From Polaromonas sp. (GTDB taxonomy: Bacteria > Pseudomonadota > Gammaproteobacteria > Burkholderiales > Burkholderiaceae), in NCBI GenBank assembly GCA_013823505.1, contig PNMH01000026.1:1-43285 (forward strand): a stretch of DNA of 43,285 nt, given 5' to 3'. The notes under the pieces are model-generated. The model was given only the letters and a program-made list of their open reading frames with translations, ran no database searches and had not been told where the DNA came from. Numbering within the stretch: position 1 is the stretch's first letter; the number at the start of each line of letters is the position of its first letter. This document shows positions 16,743-24,707 of this stretch, piece after piece. A program made the position numbers and the translations under genes.

Positions 16743-18454
16743 GCGCCCACCTCGTGAGGAAAGAACCGCAGCACGCTGTCCACCGGGTTGGGCGCGGCCT
16801 GGCCGAGGCCGCAGATGCTGGCGTCGCGCATCACCTGCGAGAGCTCGGCGAGCAGCGGCGCGTCCCACACCGGCGCCTGGATCAGCTCCACCGCCTTGGT
16901 GGTGCCGGCGCGGCAGGGTGTGCACTGGCCACAGGATTCGTGTTCGAAGAAGCGCATGAGGTTCAGCGCCGCGTCGCGCGCCTTGTCGTGCTGGCCCATC
17001 ACCACCACCGCCATGGAGCCAATGAAGGCGCCGTGATCGGCCAGGGTGTCGAAGTCCAGCGGCACGTCGGCCAGCGCGGCGGGCAGGATGCCGCCCGAAG
17101 CACCGCCGGGCAGATACGCGTACAGCGTGTGACCGTCGGCCATGCCGCCGGCGTGTTCATCGATGAGCTCGCGCAGCGTGATGCCGGCGGGCGCGAGGTA
17201 CACACCGGGTTGCCTTACCCGGCCCGACACCGAGAAACGCCGCAGACCGTTGCGCCCGGCGCGCCCGTGCGTGGTGAGCCACGCGCCGCCGTGCGCCAGG
17301 ATTTCGGGCAACCACCACAGCGTCTCGGGGTTGTGCGCCAGCGTGGGTCGGCCGAACACACCGTGCAGCGCGACGATGGGCGGCTTCAGACGTGGCAGAC
17401 CACGCTTGCCTTCGACAGACTCGATGAGGGCCGACTCTTCACCGCAGATGTAAGCGCCGGCACCGCGCCGCAGTTCGATCACAGGCGGCGAGTAGCCGGG
17501 GTACTGCGCCGTCAGTGCATGCAGTCGCACCTTCAGCGTGTCGAGCTCGCGCTGCAGCAGCACGCGTGCGTCGTGGTACTCGTCGCGCAGGTACAGCCAC
17601 ACATGATCGATGCCGACCACTTGCGCGGCGATCAGCAGGCCTTCGAGCACCTGCGGTGCGCCGGCCTGCGCGCTGGTGAGCACGTGGCCGTCCTTGAAAG
17701 TGCCGACCTCGCCTTCGTCGATGTTGACGACCATGTGGCGGGGGCCGGGTTGCGCGCGCACCGTCTCCCACTTGCGCCACGACGGAAAGCCCGCGCCGCC
17801 CAGGCCGCGCAGGTTGGAAGCCTTGAGTTCGGCCAGCACCGCATCAGGACTGAGCTCGCCCGAGATCAGGCGCTGCAACTGCTTCAGATCGGACGCCTCG
17901 GGCACCGGCAGCTCGCGCGGGCCGGTGTCGCCGCTGGCCAGCAAGGCCTTCACGGTGTCGACCGTGGCATGCGGCAACTGCCGCTGGCCCACGCAGGCAG
18001 CCGGCGCGCGGTGGCACTGGCCGATGCAGGGCGCGGGTTGCACACGCACCGAGCTGTCGTGCGCCAGCGCGGCCTGGAGGTCGCTCATCAAGGTCTGGCT
18101 GCCGGCCATGGTGCAGGAGAGGCTGTCGCACACGCGAACCACGGTGGCGGGCACGGACGCGTCGTCGTCCACGATCTCGAAGTGGTGGTAGAAGCTCGCG
18201 ACCTCGAACACCTCGACCTGGCTGAGTTTCAAGTGCTCTGCCAAAGCGGCCAGGTGGCCGTGACGCAGCGCGCCTTCGCCGTCCTGCAGGCGGTGCAGGT
18301 GCTCGATCAAGAGGTCGGCGCGCGGCGCCAAGCCGACGCACAAAACGGCCACGCGCTCGCGCGCCTGCGGCGAGGTCTGGCGGCCCTTGGGGGTGTGGCG
18401 CGGTGCACCGCGGCGCACGGTTTCCACGGGGCGGATGGGGATCACGGTGGTCAT
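16739..18454 (-). CDS. fdh1B: NAD-dependent formate dehydrogenase, fused gamma-beta (NuoE-NuoF-like) subunit
   Basis: 571 aa. Residues about 30-165 are a NuoE/FdsG-type thioredoxin-fold domain binding [2Fe-2S] (C108, C113, C142, C146: VCDSLSC, APCIGQC). The rest is NuoF/FdsB-like: glycine-rich FMN/NADH site GLGGAGFPSWRKW, GAGAYICGEESALIESVEGK, and a C-terminal [4Fe-4S] ESCGQCTPCRAGT with a distal CGLG. It passes electrons from the alpha subunit to NAD+. In Fds enzymes gamma and beta are separate genes; the fusion matches FDH1 of methylotrophs, a tungsten enzyme, so the symbol follows that type. First gene of the operon; the start at 18454 is 61 bases from the divergent regulator. Confidence 0.92.
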   Translation of the reverse strand: MTTVIPIRPVETVRRGAPRHTPKGRQTSPQARERVAVLCVGLAPRADLLIEHLHRLQDGEGALRHGHLAALAEHLKLSQVEVFEVASFYHHFEIVDDDASVPATVVRVCDSLSCTMAGSQTLMSDLQAALAHDSSVRVQPAPCIGQCHRAPAACVGQRQLPHATVDTVKALLASGDTGPRELPVPEASDLKQLQRLISGELSPDAVLAELKASNLRGLGGAGFPSWRKWETVRAQPGPRHMVVNIDEGEVGTFKDGHVLTSAQAGAPQVLEGLLIAAQVVGIDHVWLYLRDEYHDARVLLQRELDTLKVRLHALTAQYPGYSPPVIELRRGAGAYICGEESALIESVEGKRGLPRLKPPIVALHGVFGRPTLAHNPETLWWLPEILAHGGAWLTTHGRAGRNGLRRFSVSGRVRQPGVYLAPAGITLRELIDEHAGGMADGHTLYAYLPGGASGGILPAALADVPLDFDTLADHGAFIGSMAVVVMGQHDKARDAALNLMRFFEHESCGQCTPCRAGTTKAVELIQAPVWDAPLLAELSQVMRDASICGLGQAAPNPVDSVLRFFPHEVGA

Positions 18455-18481
18455 CGCCGCAGACTAGCACCGCGGGCGGGT

Positions 18482-18508
18482 TTGAATATGTTCTTCACTT
18501 CATATACT
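18482..18508 (+). promoter_or_regulatory. Promoter/operator between the formate dehydrogenase and its regulator
   Basis: An AT-rich island in GC-rich DNA. AATATG (18485-18490) and CATATA (18501-18506) form an imperfect inverted repeat with a 10-base centre, reminiscent of ModE-type TATAT boxes. TATACT (18503-18508) serves as a -10 for the rightward gene, with TTGAAT (18482-18487) as a -35 at a short 15-base spacing. The start site would fall on or next to the ATG at 18516, so the regulator mRNA may be leaderless and self-controlled. Confidence 0.5.
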
Positions 18509-18515
18509 CGACCCC

Positions 18516-19586
18516 ATGTTGCGCGTCTCCTTGCAGCCCCGATGGCACGTCAGCCAGGACGGCGGTCCCGCGCTGGACGCCAACACCTTGCTGCAACTGC
18601 TCGCCGCCGTGCAGGCCTCGGGCAGCATCTCGCAGGCCGGCCGCGAACTCGGCCTGTCGTACCGCCACGCATGGGGTCTGCTGCAGCAGGCCGAGGCGTT
18701 GTTCGGCCAGCCGCTGCTGGTGCGCGGCCGGGGGCGCGGCTCGGCGCTGACCGAGCTGGGCAACAAGCTCATCTGGGCCGACACCCGCATCGGCGCCCGG
18801 CTGCAGCCGCTGCTCGAATCGCTGGCTTCGGAGTTCGAAGGCGAACTCGGGCGCGTGCAGCGACGCCAGCGGGCGGTGCCGCGCCTGCACGCCAGCCACG
18901 GGTTTGCGGTGGCCGCGCTGCGGGAGCAGCTGGCTGCGCGCGAGATACCGGTGGAGCTGCGCTACCGCAACAGCCTCGAAGCGGTGGCCGCGCTCGCGCA
19001 GGGCGACTGCGAGCTGGCGGGCTTTCATGTGCCGCTGGGTGAGTTTGAAGCCGCCGCCGCACAGCGCTACCTGCCCTGGCTCAAACGCGACCAACACCTG
19101 CTGGTGCACCTGGCGGTGCGCACGCAGGGCCTGTTTTGTGCGCCGGGCAACCCGCTGGGCATTCAAGGTCTGGCCGACCTGACCCGGCGCGGGCTGCGCT
19201 TCGTCAACCGCCCCGAGGGCTCCGGCACGCGCGTGCTGACCGAACTGCTGCTGCAGCGCCACGGCATCGAAGCGCGCGCGGTGGCCGGCTTTGACAACAC
19301 CGAGCTGACCCACGCCGGTGTGGCCGCCTATGTGGCCAGCGGCATGGCGGACGTGGGGCTGGGCGTGCAGACCGCCGCGCACCGCTTCGGCCTGCACTTC
19401 ATTCCGCTGCTGAAAGAGCGCTACTTCTTTGCCTTGCCACCCGATGCGATGGACCGCGCGGAGCTGCGGACGGTGCTCTCCGTGCTGCGCTCACCGGCGT
19501 TCCGCTCACGCGTGGCGGCGCTGCAAGGCTACGAGGCCGCGAGCACCGGGCAGGTGACCACCGTGGGCCAGGCCCTTCAAGCCTGA
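18516..19586 (+). CDS. ModE/LysR-like HTH regulator with a periplasmic-binding-like sensor domain
   Basis: 356 aa. The N-terminal winged HTH (about residues 22-80: ASGSISQAGRELGLSYRHAW, ending ALTELG) resembles ModE and LysR domains. The remainder (about 110-345) is a periplasmic-binding-protein-like domain (PBP_like) with RFVNRPEGSGTRVLTELLL and VAAYVASGMADVGLGVQTAA, the type that binds molybdate/tungstate or small anions in related regulators. It is divergent from the formate dehydrogenase operon across a 61-base gap with a dyad. Control of that operon by formate or by Mo/W supply is therefore likely, but inferred. No ribosome site is visible ahead of the ATG. It overlaps the next, convergent gene by ten bases. 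Confidence 0.87.
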   Translation: MLRVSLQPRWHVSQDGGPALDANTLLQLLAAVQASGSISQAGRELGLSYRHAWGLLQQAEALFGQPLLVRGRGRGSALTELGNKLIWADTRIGARLQPLLESLASEFEGELGRVQRRQRAVPRLHASHGFAVAALREQLAAREIPVELRYRNSLEAVAALAQGDCELAGFHVPLGEFEAAAAQRYLPWLKRDQHLLVHLAVRTQGLFCAPGNPLGIQGLADLTRRGLRFVNRPEGSGTRVLTELLLQRHGIEARAVAGFDNTELTHAGVAAYVASGMADVGLGVQTAAHRFGLHFIPLLKERYFFALPPDAMDRAELRTVLSVLRSPAFRSRVAALQGYEAASTGQVTTVGQALQA

Positions 19587-20266
19587 GACCGCTGCACGCC
19601 CACCGGGCGTTCAGCAGCGGCGGACCACTGCGTTTCGAACCAGGCATCACCATCGAGGTAGGCCCGCAGCATGGGCAGTGCGTCAAAGCCCCAGAACACG
19701 CGGCCGTCCACCACCATGGCCGGCACGCCGAACAGCCCCAGCGCGAGCGCCTCGTCGGTGTTGGCGCGCAGGCGCTGTTTCACCACCTCGCCATCGGGCG
19801 CCTGCCAGGGCTTGCCGCGCTGGGCCATGTGGTCTTGCAAGCGGGCTTGCAGTTCGGCCAGGCGCGCGGGGTCCGCGGCGTCCAGTCCGCCGTGCCACAC
19901 GTGGTGAAACAGCTGCTCGGTGACGAACCGGTTGGTCTCACCGGGGGCGTCGTCGGTGGAGCAGGCCAGGCCCAGGCGCAGCAGGGCCAGCGGGTTGAAC
20001 GGGTGGGCGGCGGGCAACTCCAGCCGCACGCCATGGTGGTGGCCCAGCCAGGCCACCTGGCGGTAGGTCCAGTCGCGCTTGGGGGCGATCTCGGCCGGTC
20101 CGAGCTGGCCGTGGGCCTTGAGCAGTCCGGCGAACAGCACCGGCTTGTAGCGCACCACCACGCTGTGGCCCATGAGCGCCTCGGGCAGGCGCTCGAACGC
20201 GAGATGCGCGTAGGGCGAGATCGGGTCGTAATGGAACGTGATCTCGCGCAGGTCAGGCGCGTTCAT
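19577..20266 (-). CDS. 2-hydroxychromene-2-carboxylate isomerase-like DsbA-family protein
   Basis: 229 aa, cytosolic (no signal peptide), DsbA/GST-kappa fold. It begins ITFHYDPISPYAHLAFERLP: the redox CxxC of DsbA is replaced by SPY, as in 2-hydroxychromene-2-carboxylate isomerase of the naphthalene pathway and its many glutathione-using relatives. LFGVPAMVVDGRVFWGFDAL near the C-terminus is the family's cis-Pro (GVP) region. No aromatic pathway genes are next to it, so the physiological substrate is open. The ATG at 20266 overlaps the DUF1289 stop (ATGA), so the two genes are translationally coupled. Confidence 0.85.
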   Translation of the reverse strand: MNAPDLREITFHYDPISPYAHLAFERLPEALMGHSVVVRYKPVLFAGLLKAHGQLGPAEIAPKRDWTYRQVAWLGHHHGVRLELPAAHPFNPLALLRLGLACSTDDAPGETNRFVTEQLFHHVWHGGLDAADPARLAELQARLQDHMAQRGKPWQAPDGEVVKQRLRANTDEALALGLFGVPAMVVDGRVFWGFDALPMLRAYLDGDAWFETQWSAAAERPVGVQRSQA

Positions 20267-20514
20267 GGCGTGCTCGCGGGCAGCTGCCGCGCCTCGATCA
20301 GTTGCCACACCGCCAGCTTGTCGGCATCGGCCATGCGGCTCCACTGCGAGATCTCGGGAATCGTGCGAAAGCAGCCCTTGCAGGCAAACCGGGCTTCGTC
20401 CATCTCGCAGACCGAGATGCAGGGCGAGGGCACGCCGGGAGCGATGCCGGCTTTGGCGTTGGCTCGGGCTCGGGCGGCTTGCAGCGTGACGGGGGGACGG
20501 TTGGACAGGGACAT
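20263..20514 (-). CDS. DUF1289 domain protein (small Cys-rich)
   Basis: 83 aa. The core motif PSPCISVCEMDEARFACKGC (about residues 29-48) followed by FRTIPEISQW is the DUF1289 signature, with four cysteines spaced C-x3-C-x8-C-x2-C that suggest a metal site. The function of the family is not established. It lies between ybaK and the isomerase gene on the same strand; its stop overlaps the isomerase start by four bases. Confidence 0.85.
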   Translation of the reverse strand: MSLSNRPPVTLQAARARANAKAGIAPGVPSPCISVCEMDEARFACKGCFRTIPEISQWSRMADADKLAVWQLIEARQLPASTP

Positions 20515-20528
20515 GGTGAGACAGAAGA

Positions 20529-21029
20529 TCAGGCCACGGTGACGTCGTGCACGGGCGCACCGGTCAGGGTCTGGAGTTGCTGGGGTGTGAGGGGAAAGAC
20601 AGCGTGCGGATGGCCCGCTGCCGCCCAGATGGTGGCAAAGCGGAACAGCTGCGCGTCGATCAGGGTGACCACGGGGGTGGCGTGCGCCAGTGGCGAGACA
20701 CCGCCGATGGAAAAGCCGGTGGCGCTTTTGACGAAGTCGGCATCGGCACGGCCGAGCTTGGCGCCCTCGGCGCAGACGATGGCCTGCACCTTCTTCTCGT
20801 CCATCCGCAGGTCACCCGAGGTGACGACCAGCACCGCGACCTCGTCGCTCTTGCGGCGGAACACGATGCTCTTGGCGATCTGGCCCAGCGCCACACCGAG
20901 CGCATCGGCCGCCTGCTGAGCGGTGCGCGCGGCGTCTTCGAGCATGCGGGGTGGGTGCGGGTGGTTCAGCGCGCGCAGGTGGTCGGTCACGCGCTGGACG
21001 GCCGGGGTGGTGGTGGTGGCGTCGCTCAT
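20529..21029 (-). CDS. YbaK/EbsC-type aminoacyl-tRNA deacylase
   Basis: 166 aa, cytosolic single-domain trans-editing factor. It shows the YbaK/ProX fold pattern: IAKSIVFRRKSDEVAVLVVT with the substrate-site Lys, a central VCAEGAKLGRADADFVKSAT, then GFSIGGVSPLAH, the GG-xxP-xxH element of the active site. The family hydrolyses mischarged Cys-tRNA(Pro) or Ala-tRNA(Pro); which substrate this one takes cannot be told. The start is the ATG at 21029; a longer frame to 21080 is ignored because family members begin here. It is the first gene of a three-gene leftward run and divergent from gene Y. Confidence 0.88.
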   Translation of the reverse strand: MSDATTTTPAVQRVTDHLRALNHPHPPRMLEDAARTAQQAADALGVALGQIAKSIVFRRKSDEVAVLVVTSGDLRMDEKKVQAIVCAEGAKLGRADADFVKSATGFSIGGVSPLAHATPVVTLIDAQLFRFATIWAAAGHPHAVFPLTPQQLQTLTGAPVHDVTVA

Positions 21030-21203
21030 GGATTGGGATGGTAGCGGCCTGCGATGGCCCATGCATGCGGCCTGACGCAAGTCCTTGGCAATCCATTCAT
21101 CAGGGCTTCGTCAGTCAACGCTCACTACAAGGGACTGCCCTGCCCCAAACAATCCCAGACGCACCACCAGCGCCCTTCTCAGCACTCAACCAAGGAGCTC
21201 GGC

Positions 21204-23099
21204 ATGTATGGATATCTGGTCTTGAAAGACGACAAAAGCATCGACACTATTTTTCCCAACTGGCTTCAGTTTGCGAAGTTTGTGGCGGGTTCCAGCGGTC
21301 AACAAACCCAACTGGAGAACGCTGCCTTCGATGTTTTCAAGAAGCTTTGTCCAGCCAATGATCCCTTGAGCAAACAGGTAAGGCCAGAAGAGATCAAGAA
21401 ACTGTTCTTTCGTATTCCCCCAAATTACCTGTCGCTCGGTATCAGCTTGTGGCTGGCCCATCAGCGACTGTCAGAGCCCTTGCGCAAGGCTCGCACAATG
21501 GCGATCGACGAGGTGGTCGGCAATCAATTCGGCGACCTCGTCCAAGCAGATTCACTGAAAGCCCCGATCACCGTTGTGAAAAGCTTGGGCTTGCTCATTG
21601 CCGACGATCTGATGCACACCGATCTTCGCGATCAGGGCTGCCTCCTGCTGAACCACTTTCTTCCCCAGACCCCTGTCTTCCAGAAGACCTTGGGACCAGC
21701 GCTGAATTCCCTGCTCGGCACGATAGCGAACCAACCCCAGGAACAGTTCGCTGCCATCAAAGACCACGTCTGGCTGCTCACCTGCACGCGGGCGGCCAAT
21801 CAGCGCGAGGGGTTTCTGGGTCAGTTGCTGACGCTCTTCAAACAGTCAAAGAGCCAGTTGCTTCTGGATGCTGGCGCCAGTGCCCGCAAGCTGAGCACCC
21901 CCTTGCCCAATCCGGTTCTTTACGACGCCTTGAGTCAAATGGTCGCAGACGCATTGGCCACCGACGCAGGTTCACTTCAAGAGATCATTGACGCCCGACT
22001 GAACATGGCCAGTGCGCTCCATGAGTCTCAGAAGAACCGGGCCACCACCACCACCATGCAGGCCGTGGCAGCTGGCGTTCTCCTGGGTGACAAGACGACG
22101 CAAAGCCAGGACGCGATCATCCAGCTCAATCGGGAGCGCAGCCTCCAGAACCGCAAACGCACACGCGATTGCACCAACCGCGCTCGCGACCGCAGGGGAG
22201 GCGCCCCCATCCCGTCGACAGCAGCACAACAGGCCGAGACAGCTCTCCTCCAGACTTGGCCTTTGCAACAGCTGGCGCAGTGGATCGAAGGCCCCATCAC
22301 AGAGAAACGCAAGACATCCGGACTCATCGACCGCAAGGCCATCCTGCTGAAAGAGCAGAAACAGGCACCCACTCAGGGGAAAAAGCCACCACCCAAGCAG
22401 AAGGCACCCCCATCGGACGATCTGACACCCGACGATGTGGAAAGCACCATCCAGCAAGCGCTGTCCGCCACCGCCGAATTCTTCCTGGCCGAAATCGGCG
22501 ACCTGTTGGCGCTGGCCAAGCAGCTGAATGCACATCCAGATCTGGTGGCGGGTTGCAGCAGCCTGCTGGAGCCGCTCGAACGGCTGACAGCCTCCCAGAA
22601 CCTTCCATCAGAGGAAGAAGCCACCGCGCTCTTGGCAAGAGCTGAGGCTGCCATCCTCGAACTGCGCGGAGGACTGAAATCCGCTGAATCATCGGCCAAA
22701 CTGCAGCGCTGCTTTACCGACGCACTGATCGCCGCTTTGCGTGCCGAACCGCTGGAGCTGGGCAAACGCCATGGGGGTCAGATCGGCTACAAGACACACG
22801 CGGGAGACTGGACGTTTGTGTGCGACAACTTCCACAACCGCTGGTTGCCGCAGGTCAGTTTCCTGCTGGTCAACGGCGTGCGCATGCAGTTGCAGACCAA
22901 CCAGGCGGTGGCTCTGTATGTCACGGGCAGCAGCCAGAGCGGCTATGCGTTCGATGTCTCCGTGCATCTTTGGCAACGGCGACTGGGCAAACAAACCATG
23001 CCCAGCGCCAAGAACGACCTGTTCCCGCCGATGAATCAGGACGACTGGTTCGACACACTGGTCCCCTGCTGCGTGCTGCACGTCCCGTCGGCGGAATGA
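21204..23099 (+). CDS. Gene Y: unrecognised 631-aa protein, paralogue of gene X
   Basis: Same layout as X and one residue shorter. It has a diverged helical N-terminal half, WIEGPIT at 360-366, a linker rich in Lys/Pro/Gln (about 367-405) and the shared C-terminal region from DDVEST (about 410). KRHGG is at 521-525, FHNRWLP at 543-549, YVTGSS at 572-577, AFDVSVHLW at 582-590 and DWFDTLVPC at 614-622. An Arg-rich patch (RNRKRTRDCTNRARDRRGG, about 314-332) has no counterpart in X. The ATG at 21204 follows AAGGAG by six bases; X also starts MY. GC is about 52-60% in lines I counted, against 72% in a line of the gene before it. No known domain, signal peptide or membrane segment. It lies between ybaK and the leucine operon. 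Confidence 0.87.
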   Translation: MYGYLVLKDDKSIDTIFPNWLQFAKFVAGSSGQQTQLENAAFDVFKKLCPANDPLSKQVRPEEIKKLFFRIPPNYLSLGISLWLAHQRLSEPLRKARTMAIDEVVGNQFGDLVQADSLKAPITVVKSLGLLIADDLMHTDLRDQGCLLLNHFLPQTPVFQKTLGPALNSLLGTIANQPQEQFAAIKDHVWLLTCTRAANQREGFLGQLLTLFKQSKSQLLLDAGASARKLSTPLPNPVLYDALSQMVADALATDAGSLQEIIDARLNMASALHESQKNRATTTTMQAVAAGVLLGDKTTQSQDAIIQLNRERSLQNRKRTRDCTNRARDRRGGAPIPSTAAQQAETALLQTWPLQQLAQWIEGPITEKRKTSGLIDRKAILLKEQKQAPTQGKKPPPKQKAPPSDDLTPDDVESTIQQALSATAEFFLAEIGDLLALAKQLNAHPDLVAGCSSLLEPLERLTASQNLPSEEEATALLARAEAAILELRGGLKSAESSAKLQRCFTDALIAALRAEPLELGKRHGGQIGYKTHAGDWTFVCDNFHNRWLPQVSFLLVNGVRMQLQTNQAVALYVTGSSQSGYAFDVSVHLWQRRLGKQTMPSAKNDLFPPMNQDDWFDTLVPCCVLHVPSAE

Positions 23100-23142
23100 G
23101 CCATGCACGGCGACCCCACAGACATTTCCTTCGTTGGCAACA

Positions 23143-23784
23143 TCAGGCCGCGCGTTTGACCAGCAGCAAGCTCGCCCCCATGGCCATGAGCACGCCGCCA
23201 AACACGCGGTTCTGCGCGCGGCGTGCCTTGGCGGTGGCCAGCCAGCGCTGGGCGCGCGAAGCCAGAAACGCGTAACCGTGCATGACCACGAGATCGACCC
23301 CGATGGTGGTCACCAGCAACACCAGCAGTTGCAACCACAGCGATCGCTGCGGATCGATGAATTGCGGCAGCACCGCCACCATGAACACAATGCCCTTGGG
23401 GTTGGTCACGTTGGTGAAGAAGCCGGTCACAAAACGTTCGCGCGCGGGCGGCACACTGGTCTGCACCGGTGCGGCCTCTCCCGCGGCCACCGTGGTGCTC
23501 ACGTGCGAGCGCCACTGCTTCACACCCAGCCAGATCAGGTAGCCCGCCCCGGCGAACTTGACCACCGTGAAGGCGGTGGCCGAGGCCAGCAGCAGCGCGC
23601 CCACGCCCACCCCCGCGACCAGCAGGATCACCGCCAGCCCCAGCTGCAGGCCGGCGATGGTGGCGCTGGTCTTCTGCACGCCGTAGGCCAGGCCATGCGT
23701 CATCGACAACACGGCACCCGAGCCGGGCGACAGGGCAATGGCCCACGAGGCCAGGAAATACGCCAGCCAGACTTGCAGTTCCAT
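23143..23784 (-). CDS. LysE/RhtB-family amino acid exporter
   Basis: 213-aa inner-membrane protein with about six hydrophobic segments. The family start pattern is clear: LAYFLASWAIALSPGSGAVL, with the conserved SPGP-like SPG, then GVQKTSATIAGLQLG; GFFTNVTNPKGIVFMVAVLP (about residues 122-141) is the second hallmark. It probably exports an amino acid or a related metabolite. The ATG at 23784 lies two bases after the mvaB stop (a TTG at 23790 overlapping that stop is an alternative), so it ends the leucine operon. Export of a branched-chain amino acid would fit the context, but this is inference. Confidence 0.88.
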   Translation of the reverse strand: MELQVWLAYFLASWAIALSPGSGAVLSMTHGLAYGVQKTSATIAGLQLGLAVILLVAGVGVGALLLASATAFTVVKFAGAGYLIWLGVKQWRSHVSTTVAAGEAAPVQTSVPPARERFVTGFFTNVTNPKGIVFMVAVLPQFIDPQRSLWLQLLVLLVTTIGVDLVVMHGYAFLASRAQRWLATAKARRAQNRVFGGVLMAMGASLLLVKRAA

Positions 23785-23786
23785 GA

Positions 23787-24695
23787 TCAACCCGCCCGTT
23801 TGGCCAGCAGCGCACGCGCCACGCGCGAGCCGCTGGGCCGGCCGAGTTGTTCGCTGATGTAAGCACCGGCGTCGACCAGCGCATCCAGGTCGATGCCGGT
23901 CGCTATCCCCATGCCGTGCAGCAGGTAGACCACGTCTTCGGTGGCCACGTTGCCGGTGGCGCCCTTGGCGTAGGGGCAGCCGCCCAGTCCGGCCACGGAC
24001 GACTGGAAATTCCAGACGCCGAGCTCCAGCGCGGCCAGGGTGTTGGACAGGGCCTGGCCGTACGTGTCGTGGAAGTGGCCCGAGATATCGTCGATACCGT
24101 AGTGCTGCAAGGTGGCTTCCAGCGCGGCTTGCACCTTGCGCGGCGTGCCCACGCCGATGGTGTCGGCCACGTCCACGCGCTGCACGCCGATGCCCTTCAT
24201 GAGCCCGGCGAGATACGCCACGCGCCCGGGCGCAACCTCACCTTCGTACGGGCAACCCACGGTGCAGCTCATGGCGCCGCGCACCGCGATGCCGGCTGCG
24301 CGCGCGGCCTCCACCACGGGAGCGAAGCGTTCGATGCTCTCGGCGATCGAGCAGTTGATGTTCTTCTGGCTGAAGGCCTCGCTGGCCGCGCCGAACACCA
24401 CGATCTCGTCGGGCTGGTCGAGCACGGCGGCCTCGAAGCCCTTGAGGTTGGGCGTGAGCACCGAGTAGCGCACGCCGCCCTGGCGCGACAGGCCGGCCAT
24501 GACATCGTGGTTGTCTGCCATCTGCGGCACCCACTTCGGGCTCACATAGCTGGTGACCTCGATCTCTTTCAAGCCAGCGGCCTGCAGGCGGTGCACCAGC
24601 TCGATCTTGGTGGCGGCCGGCACCGGCTGCTTTTCGTTTTGCAGGCCGTCGCGCGGGCCGACGTCGATGAGGCGAACGCGGGAGGGGATGTTCAT
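23787..24695 (-). CDS. mvaB: Hydroxymethylglutaryl-CoA lyase
   Basis: 302 aa, cytosolic, splits HMG-CoA into acetoacetate and acetyl-CoA, the last step of leucine breakdown. It starts with the DRE-TIM metallolyase pattern VRLIDVGPRDGLQNEKQPVP (metal-binding Asp, catalytic Arg). Further motifs are SVLTPNLKGFEAA, AMSCTVGCPYEGEV, VDVADTIGVGTP, SGHFHDTYGQA (metal-ligand His pair) and the Cys loop GLGGCPYAKGATGN. Normal length for bacterial enzymes. It lies 12 bases downstream of ghrA and two bases before lysE in the operon that begins at mccB, so all special steps from methylcrotonyl-CoA to acetoacetate are encoded together. Confidence 0.96.
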   Translation of the reverse strand: MNIPSRVRLIDVGPRDGLQNEKQPVPAATKIELVHRLQAAGLKEIEVTSYVSPKWVPQMADNHDVMAGLSRQGGVRYSVLTPNLKGFEAAVLDQPDEIVVFGAASEAFSQKNINCSIAESIERFAPVVEAARAAGIAVRGAMSCTVGCPYEGEVAPGRVAYLAGLMKGIGVQRVDVADTIGVGTPRKVQAALEATLQHYGIDDISGHFHDTYGQALSNTLAALELGVWNFQSSVAGLGGCPYAKGATGNVATEDVVYLLHGMGIATGIDLDALVDAGAYISEQLGRPSGSRVARALLAKRAG

Positions 24696-24707
24696 GAGGT
24701 TCTCGAT

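Noticed and set aside
16743..16925. Upstream start for the formate dehydrogenase alpha gene
   Set aside because: The extra 61 codons lie inside the beta gene and are Arg/Gly-rich shadow; the ATGA overlap at 16739-16742 gives a clean start.
21030..21203. Long upstream start for gene Y at 21054
   Set aside because: The ATG at 21204 has AAGGAG at ideal spacing and matches the MY start of paralogue X; the upstream 50 codons look unrelated.
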